A stretch of DNA of 64,000 bases from positions 577,678 through 641,677 of the forward strand of contig NZ_JARXRN010000028.1 of NCBI RefSeq assembly GCF_029888045.1. Reading direction: 5' to 3'. The translations under genes and the position numbers were made by a program. Shown one piece after another: positions 9,871 through 21,187 of this stretch. The notes beneath the pieces were generated by a model, which saw only the letters and a program-made list of their open reading frames with translations, was not told where the DNA came from and made no database searches. The stretch is from Luteimonas rhizosphaericola. GTDB lineage: Bacteria; Pseudomonadota; Gammaproteobacteria; Xanthomonadales; Xanthomonadaceae. Position 1 is the stretch's first letter. Each line of letters starts with the position of its first letter.

Positions 9871-10424
9871 AGGTGGTCGAGACGGGCCTGCCGGGCTGCG
9901 TGGTGATCGAGCCGCAGGTCTTCGGCGACGCGCGCGGCTACGTGTACGAGTCGTTCAACCGCGACAAACTGGCAGCACGTGGCCTGGCCCCCGAGGTCGT
10001 GCAGGCCAACGTCTCGGCCTCGACCCGCGGCGTGCTCCGCGGCCTGCATTACCAGTGGCCGAATCCGCAGGGCAAGTACGTCTCGGTGCTCGAAGGCGAA
10101 GTCTGGGACGTGGCGGTCGATATCCGTCGCGGGTCGCCGCATTTCGGCCGCTGGACCGCGGTGGTGCTGAGCGCGGAGAACCGGCGCCACATGTGGATCC
10201 CGGAGGGCTTCGCGCACGGGTTCGTGGTGCTGAGCGAACGCGCGCTGTTCCATTACCTGTGCACCGCCACCTACGATCCTGCCGCCGACGCCGGCATCCG
10301 CTGGAACGACGCGGACCTTGCGATCGACTGGCCCGTGGCCGCGCCGCTGCTCTCGCCCAAGGATGCGAAGGCGCCATTCCTGGCCGACATCGCGCCCGAG
10401 CGGCTGCCGACCTTCGCCGCATGA
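9867..10424 (+). CDS. rfbC: dTDP-4-dehydrorhamnose 3,5-epimerase
   Basis: A 185-residue cupin that epimerises dTDP-4-keto-6-deoxyglucose at C3 and C5. It carries [20 protein letters not shown] (catalytic His), [20 protein letters not shown] and the [14 protein letters not shown] segment with conserved catalytic-site residues. The start is GTG at 9867, overlapping the rfbA stop; its own stop overlaps the rfbD ATG by 4 bp. Length and motifs are normal for RmlC. Confidence 0.96.
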   Translation: MKVVETGLPGCVVIEPQVFGDARGYVYESFNRDKLAARGLAPEVVQANVSASTRGVLRGLHYQWPNPQGKYVSVLEGEVWDVAVDIRRGSPHFGRWTAVVLSAENRRHMWIPEGFAHGFVVLSERALFHYLCTATYDPAADAGIRWNDADLAIDWPVAAPLLSPKDAKAPFLADIAPERLPTFAA

Positions 10425-11326
10425 GGATCCTGCTGCTCGGCGCGAACGGGCAGGTGGGCCATGCGCTGCGCGAGGCCTTGCCCGCGCTGGGCGAGCTGGC
10501 GTGCGCGACGCGCGGCGGCCGGCTGTCCGACGGCACGTCGTGCGAACGCGCGGATTTCGACCAGCCCGACGCTCTTGCCCCGCTGATCGCACGCGTCGCG
10601 CCGGACATCGTCGTCAATGCGGCCGCCTATACCGCGGTCGACCGCGCCGAGGACGACCGCGAAGCCGCGTACAGGATCAACGCCGAAGCGCCGGGCGTGC
10701 TTGCAGCCGCATGTGCGCGGCGCGGTGCGCTGCTGGTGCACTATTCGACCGACTACGTCTTCGACGGTCGCGGCACGCGTCCGTATCGCGAGGACGATTC
10801 CGCGGCGCCGCTCGGCGTCTACGGCGCGAGCAAGCTCGCGGGCGAGCAGGCCGTGCGCGCGGCCGGCGGCCGACACATGATCCTGCGCACGGCCTGGGTA
10901 TACGGCCTGCATGGGCACAACTTCCTGCGCAGCATTCTGCGACTGGCCGGCGAGCGCGATGAGCTGCGTGTGGTCGACGACCAGATTGGCACGCCGACCT
11001 CAGCGGGGCTTGTCGCTCGGACGACCGGGACCCTGCTCACGCAGCAGCTCCGGAGGTCGGGGACCTGGCATCTGGCTGCGCGCGGCGAGACCAGCTGGCA
11101 TGGGCTCGCGGTGTCGATCGTCGAACACGCGCATGCGCGGGGGATGCTCGACCGAATACCGAAGGTGGCGCCGGTTGCGTCTTCCGAGTATCCATCGAGG
11201 GCCTCCCGGCCGGCGTACTCCTGCCTGGACTCCGGGCTGCTGCAGCGCGAATTCTTGACCCCGCTGCCCTGCTGGCAGGATGATCTCGCGCGGGTGTTCG
11301 ACACCGAGCACGGCCGGCGCGGGTGA
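10421..11326 (+). CDS. rfbD: dTDP-4-dehydrorhamnose reductase
   Basis: A 301-residue SDR that reduces dTDP-4-keto-L-rhamnose to dTDP-L-rhamnose, the donor for LPS or other surface glycans. It shows the nucleotide-binding ILLLGANGQVG, NAAAYTAVDRAEDD, HYSTDYVFDG and the YGASKLAGE catalytic motif. It is the last gene of rfbBACD. From about base 10980 onward base composition softens somewhat and stays so through the following peptidase gene. Confidence 0.95.
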   Translation: MRILLLGANGQVGHALREALPALGELACATRGGRLSDGTSCERADFDQPDALAPLIARVAPDIVVNAAAYTAVDRAEDDREAAYRINAEAPGVLAAACARRGALLVHYSTDYVFDGRGTRPYREDDSAAPLGVYGASKLAGEQAVRAAGGRHMILRTAWVYGLHGHNFLRSILRLAGERDELRVVDDQIGTPTSAGLVARTTGTLLTQQLRRSGTWHLAARGETSWHGLAVSIVEHAHARGMLDRIPKVAPVASSEYPSRASRPAYSCLDSGLLQREFLTPLPCWQDDLARVFDTEHGRRG

Positions 11327-11368
11327 CCGGTGGGCCATATGGGGCGATTTCTCGAATCGGGGGCAGGG

Positions 11369-13336
11369 ATGGCGGCTGGTACGTGGAGGGTGGTGGTAGC
11401 GATTCTTCTTGCGATGTTGCCGCCCGCCGGGGCGTGGGCATTGGACGTCCAGGATTTCGTCAGGACCGGTTCGTTCGAAGACCTCAAGATCTCCCCACGC
11501 GGAGACTACTTCGCTGCCACGGTTCCGCTCGACGACAGGACCGCACTCGCGATCCTGCGTCGTTCCGACAACGCGCTCGTCGCCACTGCCAACCTCGGCG
11601 AGAACACGCATGTTTCTGAATTCACGTGGGTGGATGACGATCGGGTCCTGTTTTCTGATGCCCGCAAGTTCGGTAGGCTGGATCAGCCGCAGATGGCCGG
11701 CAACCTCTACGTGACCTCCGCCAGCGGGGCGAGGACCGAGATACTCGTCGGCCAGCATGTGGACGTCCCGACCCTCGGTACGTCCATTCGCGGGAAGAAG
11801 GCCGAGCCGGTCGCCGCGTTCCTGGTGGACGAGCTTTGGGCGGAACAGGACTTCGTGCTGATCTCCGTCGCGCCCTTCACCGACGACCCATTCACCCGGA
11901 TCGAGAAGATGAGCCTCTCGAGCGGTCGCCGCGTACCCGTAGGACGTGCCCCGGTCCGTCGCGCACGCTTCCTCGCGGACCATTCGGGCACCGTGCGCGC
12001 CGCTTATGGCGCGGGAGCCGACAACGTCAACAAGCTCTATCTCCGCGATGACGAAGGGAGTGCGTGGCGCTTGGTCAACGACGAGTCGACCAGCGGCCGT
12101 ATCGAATGGCCAATCGGCTTCTCCGAAGATGATTCGGTGGTCTACCTCCAGTCCGAGCAGATCGACGGTCCCGACGCGATCGTGGCGATGGATGCGGGCA
12201 GCGGTGGACGGACCACCGTCCTGGTGGACGACGAGGTCGCGCCCGAGGCCATCATCTACCGACCCTACACACGCATTCCGGTCGGTGCGCGTTTCATGGA
12301 CGGCATGGACAGGACCGCATTCTTCGACGCCGAGTCGCCTGTGGCGCGTCAGTACCGCAGTCTGGAGGCGGCTTTTCCCGGCCAGTCGGTGACCGTGACT
12401 TCGGCGACGAGGGACGGGAAGTACCTGCTGATCCAGACCACCAGCGACAGGAACCCTGGGGATTTCTTCCTGTTCGACACCTTGGCGAAGAAAGCGCAGC
12501 ACGTGGTCAGCCGCCGCGAATGGTTCGATCCCGCGGAGATGGCCGAGATGAAGCCTTTCGCGATCACGGCCCGCGACGGCCTCCGGCTGCAAGGCTATCT
12601 CACCATCCCCCCTGGCTCGGACGGTCGCAATCTGCCCTTCGTCGTGATGCCACACGGCGGCCCGTTCGGCGTTTACGATCGCTGGATGTTCAATGATGAG
12701 GCGCAATTGCTGGCTGCAGCCGGGTATGGCGTGCTGCAGGTGAATTTCAGGGGTTCGGGAAACCGGGGCAGGCGCTTCGAATCCGCAGGCGCGCGGCAGT
12801 GGGGCCGCACGATGCAGGACGATGTCACCGACGCGACCCGCTGGGCGATCGAACAGGAAATCGCCGATCCGGCGCGTCTGTGCATCTATGGCGCCAGTTA
12901 CGGCGCGTACGCGGCCTTGATGGGGGTTGCGCGCGAGCCGGGCCTCTACCGGTGCGCCGCCGGATACGTGGGTGTTTACGACCTGCCGCTGATGCACGGT
13001 ACTGGCGATATCCAGCGCCGAGGCTCGGGCGAAACGTACCTGCGCGAATGGATCGGGCCACCGGAAGAGTTGCAGGCAGTGTCGCCGACTCGGATGGCCG
13101 ACCGCATCCTTGCCCCCGTCTTTCTTGCCGCAGGCGGCGAGGACGACCGAGCGCCCATTGAGCACACCCGGCGCATGGAACGCGCGTTGCGGGCTGCCGG
13201 GAGGGAGGTCGAGACCCTCTATTATCCAACCGAGGGTCACGGCTTCTACCGGGAGGCGAACCGGATGGAATTCTACCGCCGCCTGCTGTCGTTCCTGTCC
13301 AGGAACATCGGTACGCAGACGCCGGCCGCACACTAG
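11369..13336 (+). CDS. Secreted S9-family serine peptidase (prolyl oligopeptidase type)
   Basis: A 655-residue protein with a signal peptide (WRVVVAILLAMLPPAGAWA) and the layout of S9 peptidases: an N-terminal beta-propeller-like part to about residue 400, then an alpha/beta hydrolase domain. The triad is readable as Ser in YGASYGAYAALMG, Asp in GGEDDRAP and His in TEGHGFYRE; MPHGGPFGVYDRW supplies the oxyanion region. Starts at 11330 (GTG) and 11339 (ATG) are also possible; I prefer the ATG at 11369 because it leaves a compact signal peptide. Codon choice has more A/T third positions than the flanking genes. It is one of two S9 peptidases flanking an OPT transporter. Confidence 0.88.
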   Translation: MAAGTWRVVVAILLAMLPPAGAWALDVQDFVRTGSFEDLKISPRGDYFAATVPLDDRTALAILRRSDNALVATANLGENTHVSEFTWVDDDRVLFSDARKFGRLDQPQMAGNLYVTSASGARTEILVGQHVDVPTLGTSIRGKKAEPVAAFLVDELWAEQDFVLISVAPFTDDPFTRIEKMSLSSGRRVPVGRAPVRRARFLADHSGTVRAAYGAGADNVNKLYLRDDEGSAWRLVNDESTSGRIEWPIGFSEDDSVVYLQSEQIDGPDAIVAMDAGSGGRTTVLVDDEVAPEAIIYRPYTRIPVGARFMDGMDRTAFFDAESPVARQYRSLEAAFPGQSVTVTSATRDGKYLLIQTTSDRNPGDFFLFDTLAKKAQHVVSRREWFDPAEMAEMKPFAITARDGLRLQGYLTIPPGSDGRNLPFVVMPHGGPFGVYDRWMFNDEAQLLAAAGYGVLQVNFRGSGNRGRRFESAGARQWGRTMQDDVTDATRWAIEQEIADPARLCIYGASYGAYAALMGVAREPGLYRCAAGYVGVYDLPLMHGTGDIQRRGSGETYLREWIGPPEELQAVSPTRMADRILAPVFLAAGGEDDRAPIEHTRRMERALRAAGREVETLYYPTEGHGFYREANRMEFYRRLLSFLSRNIGTQTPAAH

Positions 13337-13522
13337 TCGCAGGCGGCGATCCTGGAAGCTGGAGACTTCTGTGCCGGCATCTTCGGGGCGTCTCGCGCGA
13401 TCGAAGCGCCACGTTTGGCCCCTCGTCGCGGCATGCCCTCGCGGACACCCCTCTTCCGGCACCGCTGGACGCGCCCCGGCCGCCGGCGTAGCGTGCGCGC
13501 TTTCCCGTATCCCGAGCGTGCC

Positions 13523-15514
13523 ATGGCCGAGCAGGGCGTCCCGCAACTCACCTTCCGCGCGGTGCTGCTGGCCATCGTGCTGGCGGTGGTGCTGTCGGCC
13601 GCCAACGCCTACCTGGGGCTGTTCGCCGGGCTGACGGTCGCGACGGCGATCCCGGCGGCGGTGGTGTCGATGGGCGTGCTGCGGCTCTTGGGCGGCGGCA
13701 CCATCCTGGAGAACAACATCGTCCAGACCGGCGCCTCGGCCGGCTCGTCGATCGCGGCGGGTGTGATCTTCACCATCCCGGCGCTGATCATCCTGGGCTA
13801 CTGGCAGGACTTCCGGTACGCCTGGGTGCTCGCCATCGCCGGCCTCGGCGGCCTGCTCGGCGTGCTGTTCTCGGTCCCGCTGCGGCGCTCGATGATCGTC
13901 GAGCAGCCGCTGCCCTTCCCGGAAGGCAAGGCCGCGGCGGAGGTGCTCAAGGCCGGCGAGAACCCCGGCCCGGGGCTGCGGATCCTCGCCTTCTCCGCGG
14001 CCATCGGCGCGGCACTGAAGGCGGCCGCGTACAGCGGCATGCGCCTGCTGCCGGACACCGCGGCCGGCGCCGGTTTCTTCGGCCGCTACCTGGGCTACAT
14101 GGGCACCAACCTCTCGCCGGCACTGCTGGGCGTGGGCTACATCGTCGGGCTGAACATCGGCATCGTGGTGCTGTCGGGCAGCATCCTGTCGTGGCACATC
14201 GCGATCCCGATCTACCAGCTGGGCTTCATGGACAGCGATCCTGCGCTGGCGGCGGGCGTCGCGGGCGCCGGCGCGGAAGACATCGCCGGCGCGATCTGGT
14301 CGGCGAAGATCCGCTACCTCGGCGTGGGCGCGATGCTCATCGGCGGGGTGTGGACGCTGTTCTCGCTGCGCAACTCGCTGCTGTCGGGCGTGCGCAGCGG
14401 GATCGCCGCCGCGCGCGCCGGGTCCGGCGGCGCCGCGGTGCCGCATACCGAACGCGACCTGCCGATGAAGTGGATGCTGGTGGCGCTGGTCGCGTTCGTG
14501 GTGCCGCTGCTGCTGCTGTACCAGGCCATCGTCGGCCTGTGGCACGTCAGCATCCCGATGGCGGTGATCATGATCGTCGCCGGGTTCCTGTTCGTGTCGG
14601 TGTCGGCCTACCTGGCCGGCCTGGTCGGTTCGTCGAACAACCCGGTCTCGGGCATCACCATCGCCACCATCCTGTTCGCCTCGGTGGTGCTGCTGTTGCT
14701 GCTGGGTGAGAGCGGGCGCATGGCGGTGGGCGCGGGCGGCGCGCCGCTGGGCGCGGTGGCCGCGATCATGATCGGCGCGGTGGTGTGCTGCGCGGCGGCG
14801 GTGGGCGGCGACAACCTGCAGGACCTCAAGGCCGGCTACCTCGTCGGCGCCACGCCGTGGAAGCAGCAGCTGATGCTGGGCATCGGCGCGTTCTCCTGCG
14901 CCCTGATCATGGCGCCGGTGCTCAACATCCTCGCCGAAGCCTACGGCATAGGCGCGCCGACGGCCGAGCATCCGAACCCGCTGTCGGCGCCGCAGGCCAC
15001 GCTGATGGCGTCCGTGGCCAAGGGCCTGTTCGGCGGCGAACTGCCGTGGGGGATCATCGCCATCGGCGCGGTGATCGGCGCGGCGATCATCGCCGTCGAC
15101 GAGATGCTCAAGGCGCGCGGCAGCAGCTTCCGCGTGCCGGTGCTCGCCGCCGCGATCGGCATCTACCTGCCGCTGGAGCTGATGGTGCCGATCTTCCTCG
15201 GCGGGCTGCTGGCGTACCTGGTCGAACGGCGCCACGGCGTGGTCGGTACCCGCGACGAGGCCACGCGCGACCGCGTGCATCGGCCGGGCACCCTGTTCGC
15301 CGCGGGCCTGATCACCGGCGAGGCGCTGATGGGCATCGGCGTGGGCATCGCCATCTACGCCAGCAAGAACCGCGAGGTGCTGGTGGTCCCGGAGCGGTTC
15401 CAGCAGGACGAACTGGTGGGGCTGGCGGTCCTGGCCGTCGTCGGCTGGCTGCTGTACCGCACCGGCGCCCGGGCCAGGCCGGTCGCGGGTGGGGCCGACG
15501 CCGGCCCGATCTGA
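13523..15514 (+). CDS. OPT-family oligopeptide transporter
   Basis: A 663-residue polytopic inner-membrane protein with about 15 hydrophobic segments by eye. It matches the OPT family through the N-terminal ANAYLGLFAGLTVATAIPAA, the ENNIVQTGASAGSSIAAGVI segment, SSNNPVSGITIATILFASVV and GGDNLQDLKAGYLVGATPWK. Family members take up short peptides with protons; some relatives carry metal-siderophore complexes. An upstream in-frame start at 13415 would add a hydrophilic, non-homologous leader, so I take the ATG at 13523. Its position between two secreted S9 peptidases suggests a peptide-degrading and uptake unit. Confidence 0.92.
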   Translation: MAEQGVPQLTFRAVLLAIVLAVVLSAANAYLGLFAGLTVATAIPAAVVSMGVLRLLGGGTILENNIVQTGASAGSSIAAGVIFTIPALIILGYWQDFRYAWVLAIAGLGGLLGVLFSVPLRRSMIVEQPLPFPEGKAAAEVLKAGENPGPGLRILAFSAAIGAALKAAAYSGMRLLPDTAAGAGFFGRYLGYMGTNLSPALLGVGYIVGLNIGIVVLSGSILSWHIAIPIYQLGFMDSDPALAAGVAGAGAEDIAGAIWSAKIRYLGVGAMLIGGVWTLFSLRNSLLSGVRSGIAAARAGSGGAAVPHTERDLPMKWMLVALVAFVVPLLLLYQAIVGLWHVSIPMAVIMIVAGFLFVSVSAYLAGLVGSSNNPVSGITIATILFASVVLLLLLGESGRMAVGAGGAPLGAVAAIMIGAVVCCAAAVGGDNLQDLKAGYLVGATPWKQQLMLGIGAFSCALIMAPVLNILAEAYGIGAPTAEHPNPLSAPQATLMASVAKGLFGGELPWGIIAIGAVIGAAIIAVDEMLKARGSSFRVPVLAAAIGIYLPLELMVPIFLGGLLAYLVERRHGVVGTRDEATRDRVHRPGTLFAAGLITGEALMGIGVGIAIYASKNREVLVVPERFQQDELVGLAVLAVVGWLLYRTGARARPVAGGADAGPI

Positions 15515-15609
15515 CCGCGCCGGGCGCGAAGCGCGAGCATGACCTGCCGCCTTTGCGCCGCGCAGGCGTGAGCGCCTACCATCAGGCCTTTCGTTGCCGG
15601 AGAGGCCCG

Positions 15610-17679
<2,070 letters not shown>

Positions 17680-17686
17680 TCCCCGC

Positions 17687-17712
17687 GCGGCGCCGGGACA
17701 GACCGGCGCCGC
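17687..17712 (+). terminator. Strong GC hairpin between peptidase and DUF819 gene
   Basis: A perfect 10-bp inverted repeat, GCGGCGCCGG / CCGGCGCCGC, with a 6-nt loop, starts 8 bases after the S9 peptidase stop. No T-run follows, so it may be an mRNA-stabilising or attenuating stem rather than a true intrinsic terminator. Confidence 0.5.
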
Positions 17713-17749
17713 ATGACCCACCGTCCAGCCATTCCCAGCGGAGACCCGC

Positions 17750-19012
17750 ATGGCGATCGATACCGCCTCACCCTCGACTGCGCTGATCACCAACGACGCG
17801 GTCGTGATGGGGCTGCTGGCCGTCACCCTCGGGCTGGTGTTCTGGACCTCGTCGCGGCCGGACGGCTTCTGGAAGCGCTTCTACACCTACGTCCCCGCAC
17901 TGCTGCTGTGCTACCTGCTGCCGGCGGTCTACAACAGCATCGGACTGATCGACGGCAATGCCTCGGGGCTGTACCCGATGGCGCGCGACTACCTGCTGCC
18001 GAGCGCGCTGGTGCTGCTGTGCCTGGCGATCGACCTGGGGTCGATCCTGCGACTGGGTCCGAAGGCGGTGGTGATGTTCCTCACCGGCACGCTCGGGGTG
18101 ATGCTCGGCGCGCTGGTCTCCTTCGTGGCGATGGGCTGGATCCATCCCGAAACGGTGGCCGGCGACACCTGGCGCGGCATGACCACCGTGGCCGGCAGCT
18201 GGATCGGCGGCGGCGCCAACCAGGCGGCGATGAAGGAGGTGTTCGAGGTCGAGGCGACCCTGTTCGGCCAGTTCATCGCGGTCGACGTGCTGGTCGCCAA
18301 CCTGTGGATGGCGATCCTGCTGCTGATGGCGGCGCGCGCGGATGCGTTCGACCGCTGGACCCGCGCCGACACGTCCGCGATCGAGGACATGAAGCGGCGC
18401 ATCGAGGCCTACCAGGCGCAGCATTCGCGCAACCCGAGCCTGACCGACCTGATGGTGATCCTCGCCATCGGCCTCGGCGCCACCGGGTTGTCGCACCTGC
18501 TCGCCGAGCCGCTGGTGGCGTGGATGGAAGGCCTGCCCGCGTCGTGGAACCTGAAGGACTACAGCCTCACGTCCGGTTTCTTCTGGATGGTGGTGATCGC
18601 CACCACCGTGGGCCTGGCGCTGAGCTTCACCCGCGCCCGCGAGATGGAAGGCGCGGGCGCGTCGAAGGTCGGTTCGGCGATGCTCTACGTGCTGGTGGCC
18701 ACCATCGGCATGCACATGGACATCGGCGCACTGCTCGACCGGCCCTGGCTGTTCCTGCTCGGGCTGATCTGGATCGCGGTGCACGCGGGCCTGCTGCTGG
18801 TGGTGGCGAAGCTGATCCGGGCGCCGCTGTTCTTCCTCGCGGTGGGCTCGCAGGCCAACATCGGCGGCGCGGCGTCCGCGCCGGTAGTCGCCAGCGCGTT
18901 CCATCCGGCGCTGGCCCCGGTGGGCGTGCTGCTGGCGGTGCTGGGCTACGCGCTCGGCACCTACTGCGCCTACATCACCGGCCAGCTGCTGCGGGTGGTG
19001 GCCGGACAGTAG
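17750..19012 (+). CDS. DUF819 family membrane protein
   Basis: A 420-residue integral membrane protein with roughly ten to twelve hydrophobic helices. The segment TTVAGSWIGGGANQAAMKEV and the later GSQANIGGAASAPVVASAFH fit the DUF819 (YjcL-like) transporter-like family. No substrate is known for the family. It lies 70 bp after the second S9 peptidase, behind a GC hairpin, and could serve the same peptide or amino-acid scavenging unit, but this is only positional inference. The ATG at 17750 is preceded by a GGAGA ribosome-binding site. Confidence 0.85.
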   Translation: MAIDTASPSTALITNDAVVMGLLAVTLGLVFWTSSRPDGFWKRFYTYVPALLLCYLLPAVYNSIGLIDGNASGLYPMARDYLLPSALVLLCLAIDLGSILRLGPKAVVMFLTGTLGVMLGALVSFVAMGWIHPETVAGDTWRGMTTVAGSWIGGGANQAAMKEVFEVEATLFGQFIAVDVLVANLWMAILLLMAARADAFDRWTRADTSAIEDMKRRIEAYQAQHSRNPSLTDLMVILAIGLGATGLSHLLAEPLVAWMEGLPASWNLKDYSLTSGFFWMVVIATTVGLALSFTRAREMEGAGASKVGSAMLYVLVATIGMHMDIGALLDRPWLFLLGLIWIAVHAGLLLVVAKLIRAPLFFLAVGSQANIGGAASAPVVASAFHPALAPVGVLLAVLGYALGTYCAYITGQLLRVVAGQ

Positions 19013-19223
19013 TCCCGGCGCCCGCGGGTGGGGCGCGAACACGACAATCCACCGCGGCGGAGGCCGCATGGTGATGATCGCCGCCCGCCGGCGATGACTG
19101 TTGCGCCGCAGCACCGGCTGATTCGACCTTGGTCGCGATCGCGGCGACGCGTCTGCCGGACACACGGTTTACGGAGTACCCTCCCCCTCACCGGACCGCA
19201 GTCCACCCCGGGAGCGTGCTGCC

Positions 19224-20912
19224 GTGAATGCGATCATCCTGTTGCTGCTCGGGCTCGGCGCGATGGCGCTGGGCTACGTGTTCTACTCGAAGTTCATCGC
19301 CGAGAAGATCTATCGGCTGCAGGCCGACTTTCCCACGCCGGCGCACACGCTGCGCGACGGCGTGGACTATGTGCCCACCAACCGCTTCGTGCTCTGGGGC
19401 CACCACTTCACCTCGGTGGCCGGCGCCGCGCCGATCGTGGGGCCGGCGATCGCGGTGATCTGGGGCTGGGCGCCGGCGTTCCTGTGGGTGACGCTGGGCA
19501 CGGTGTTCTTCGCCGGCGTGCACGACTTCGGCGCGCTCTGGGCCAGCGTCCGCAACAAGGGCAAGTCGATGGGCATGCTCAGCGGCAGCTACATCGGCCG
19601 CCGCGGGCGCAACCTGTTCCTGGTGGTAATCTTCCTGCTGCTGCTGATGGTGAACGCGGCGTTCGCGGTGGTGATCGCCAACCTGCTGGTGTCCACGCCG
19701 ACCTCCGTCATCCCGGTGTGGGGCGCGATCCTGGTGGCGCTGGTGATCGGCCAGCTGATCTACCGCTGGAAGGTGGGCCTGCTGTGGCCGTCGATCGGCG
19801 GGGTGATCGTGCTCTACGCGCTGATCCTGATCGGCAACAGCTATCCGCTGGTGCTGCCCGAATCGGTGTTCGGCATGAGCGCCAAGTCGGCGTGGATCGT
19901 GCTGCTGTTCCTGTACGCGGGCATCGCCTCGCTGCTGCCGGTGTGGGTGCTGCTGCAGCCGCGCGACTACATCAACGGCCTGCAGCTGTTCGTCGGGCTG
20001 GGGATCCTGTACGCGGCCGTGCTGCTGGCCTCGCCGACGATCGTGGCGCCTGCGTTCAACGACGCGGTGCCCGAAGGCACGCCCGGGATCATGCCGCTGC
20101 TGTTCGTCACCATCGCCTGCGGGGCGATCTCCGGCTTCCACGGGATGGTCGCCTCGGGTACGACCTCCAAGCAGCTCGACAAGGAGACCGATGCGCGCTT
20201 CGTCGGCTACTTCGGCGCGGTGGGCGAGGGCATGCTCTCGCTGGCGGCGATCATCTGCTGCACCGCGGGCTTCGCGACCCTGGTCGACTGGCAGGCGGTG
20301 TACGCGCAGTTCGGCGGCGGTGGCGTGACCGCCTTCGTCAACGGCGGCGACGTGCTGCTGGTCGAAGGCCTGGGCATGCCGGCCCAGCTGGGTTCGACGA
20401 TGCTCGCCACGATGGCGATCCTGTTCGCCGCCACCACCATGGACACCGGCCTGCGCCTGCAGCGCTTCGTCGTGCAGGAAGCCGCGGAGCTGGCGGGGAT
20501 CAAGGTCGGCACCCTGGCCGGCACGGTGGTGGCGCTGGCGGTGTGCATGGCGCTGGCCTTCGGCGCCGGCAGCGACGGCAGCGGCGGCATGGTGATCTGG
20601 CCGCTGTTCGGCACCACCAACCAGCTGCTGGCGGCGCTCACGCTGGCGGTGATCTCGGTGATCCTGATCCGCAAGGGCCGCAACCCGCTGTTCACCCTGG
20701 TGCCGCTGGTGTTCCTGCTGCTGATGTCGGTGTACGCGCTGATCGTGCAGCTGGGCACGTTCCTGGAACAGCGCAACTGGCTGCTGCTGGGCATGGACGT
20801 GGTGATCCTGGTGGCGGCACTGTGGGTGTCGTTCGAGGCATTCCTGGCCATGCGCCATGGTCGCGACGCGCGCGCTGACGCCGAGGGCACGCTGGAGCAG
20901 GAGCGCGGCTGA
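19224..20912 (+). CDS. cstA: CstA-family carbon starvation protein / pyruvate transporter
   Basis: A 562-residue polytopic protein of the CstA/BtsT family. It has the family's N-terminal FYSKFIAEKIYRL, the PTNRFVLWGHHFTSVAGAAP segment, HDFGALWASVRNKGKS and GAISGFHGMVASGTTSKQ. E. coli members take up pyruvate or support peptide use under carbon limitation. The start is a GTG at 19224 with GGGAGC eight bases upstream. The stop overlaps the next ATG (ATGA-type overlap at 20912), so it is coupled to a small CC-ending protein and an ArsA-like ATPase rather than to a DUF466 (YbdD/YjiX) protein. Confidence 0.95.
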   Translation: MNAIILLLLGLGAMALGYVFYSKFIAEKIYRLQADFPTPAHTLRDGVDYVPTNRFVLWGHHFTSVAGAAPIVGPAIAVIWGWAPAFLWVTLGTVFFAGVHDFGALWASVRNKGKSMGMLSGSYIGRRGRNLFLVVIFLLLLMVNAAFAVVIANLLVSTPTSVIPVWGAILVALVIGQLIYRWKVGLLWPSIGGVIVLYALILIGNSYPLVLPESVFGMSAKSAWIVLLFLYAGIASLLPVWVLLQPRDYINGLQLFVGLGILYAAVLLASPTIVAPAFNDAVPEGTPGIMPLLFVTIACGAISGFHGMVASGTTSKQLDKETDARFVGYFGAVGEGMLSLAAIICCTAGFATLVDWQAVYAQFGGGGVTAFVNGGDVLLVEGLGMPAQLGSTMLATMAILFAATTMDTGLRLQRFVVQEAAELAGIKVGTLAGTVVALAVCMALAFGAGSDGSGGMVIWPLFGTTNQLLAALTLAVISVILIRKGRNPLFTLVPLVFLLLMSVYALIVQLGTFLEQRNWLLLGMDVVILVAALWVSFEAFLAMRHGRDARADAEGTLEQERG

Positions 20913-21187
20913 TGACGGATCCGCTGCCCGGCGGGTCAGCGCTGTCACGGCTCTCCGCCGCGCTCGGGGAGGCCTACGCGGCTCCCTACCGCCGCACGTT
21001 CGCGCGCGCGCAGCGGGACGAGGACGACCTGTTCATGCTGCTGGTCTGCTCCGAGGCCCTGGGCGTGCCGAACCCGGCCGCGTGGTACACGCTCGAACTG
21101 ATGCCGGTGCTGTACGAACGCTTCCACGACTGGCACCGACGCATGGGCATGGAGCGCTCGCCGCTGGACCACGTCGGATGCTGCTGA
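20912..21187 (+). CDS. Small CC-ending protein (cory-CC-star type)
   Basis: A 91-residue soluble protein ending in LDHVGCC, with the two terminal cysteines as its hallmark. It overlaps cstA by 1 bp and the downstream ATPase by 10 bp, so the three are translationally linked. I recognise it as the cory-CC-star type, named for a conserved CC near the C-terminus; function unknown. In E. coli, CstA-family transporters need a small partner (YbdD or YjiX) that, as I recall, also ends in CC, so this protein may fill that role here. It has no signal peptide or membrane segment. Confidence 0.75.
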   Translation: MTDPLPGGSALSRLSAALGEAYAAPYRRTFARAQRDEDDLFMLLVCSEALGVPNPAAWYTLELMPVLYERFHDWHRRMGMERSPLDHVGCC

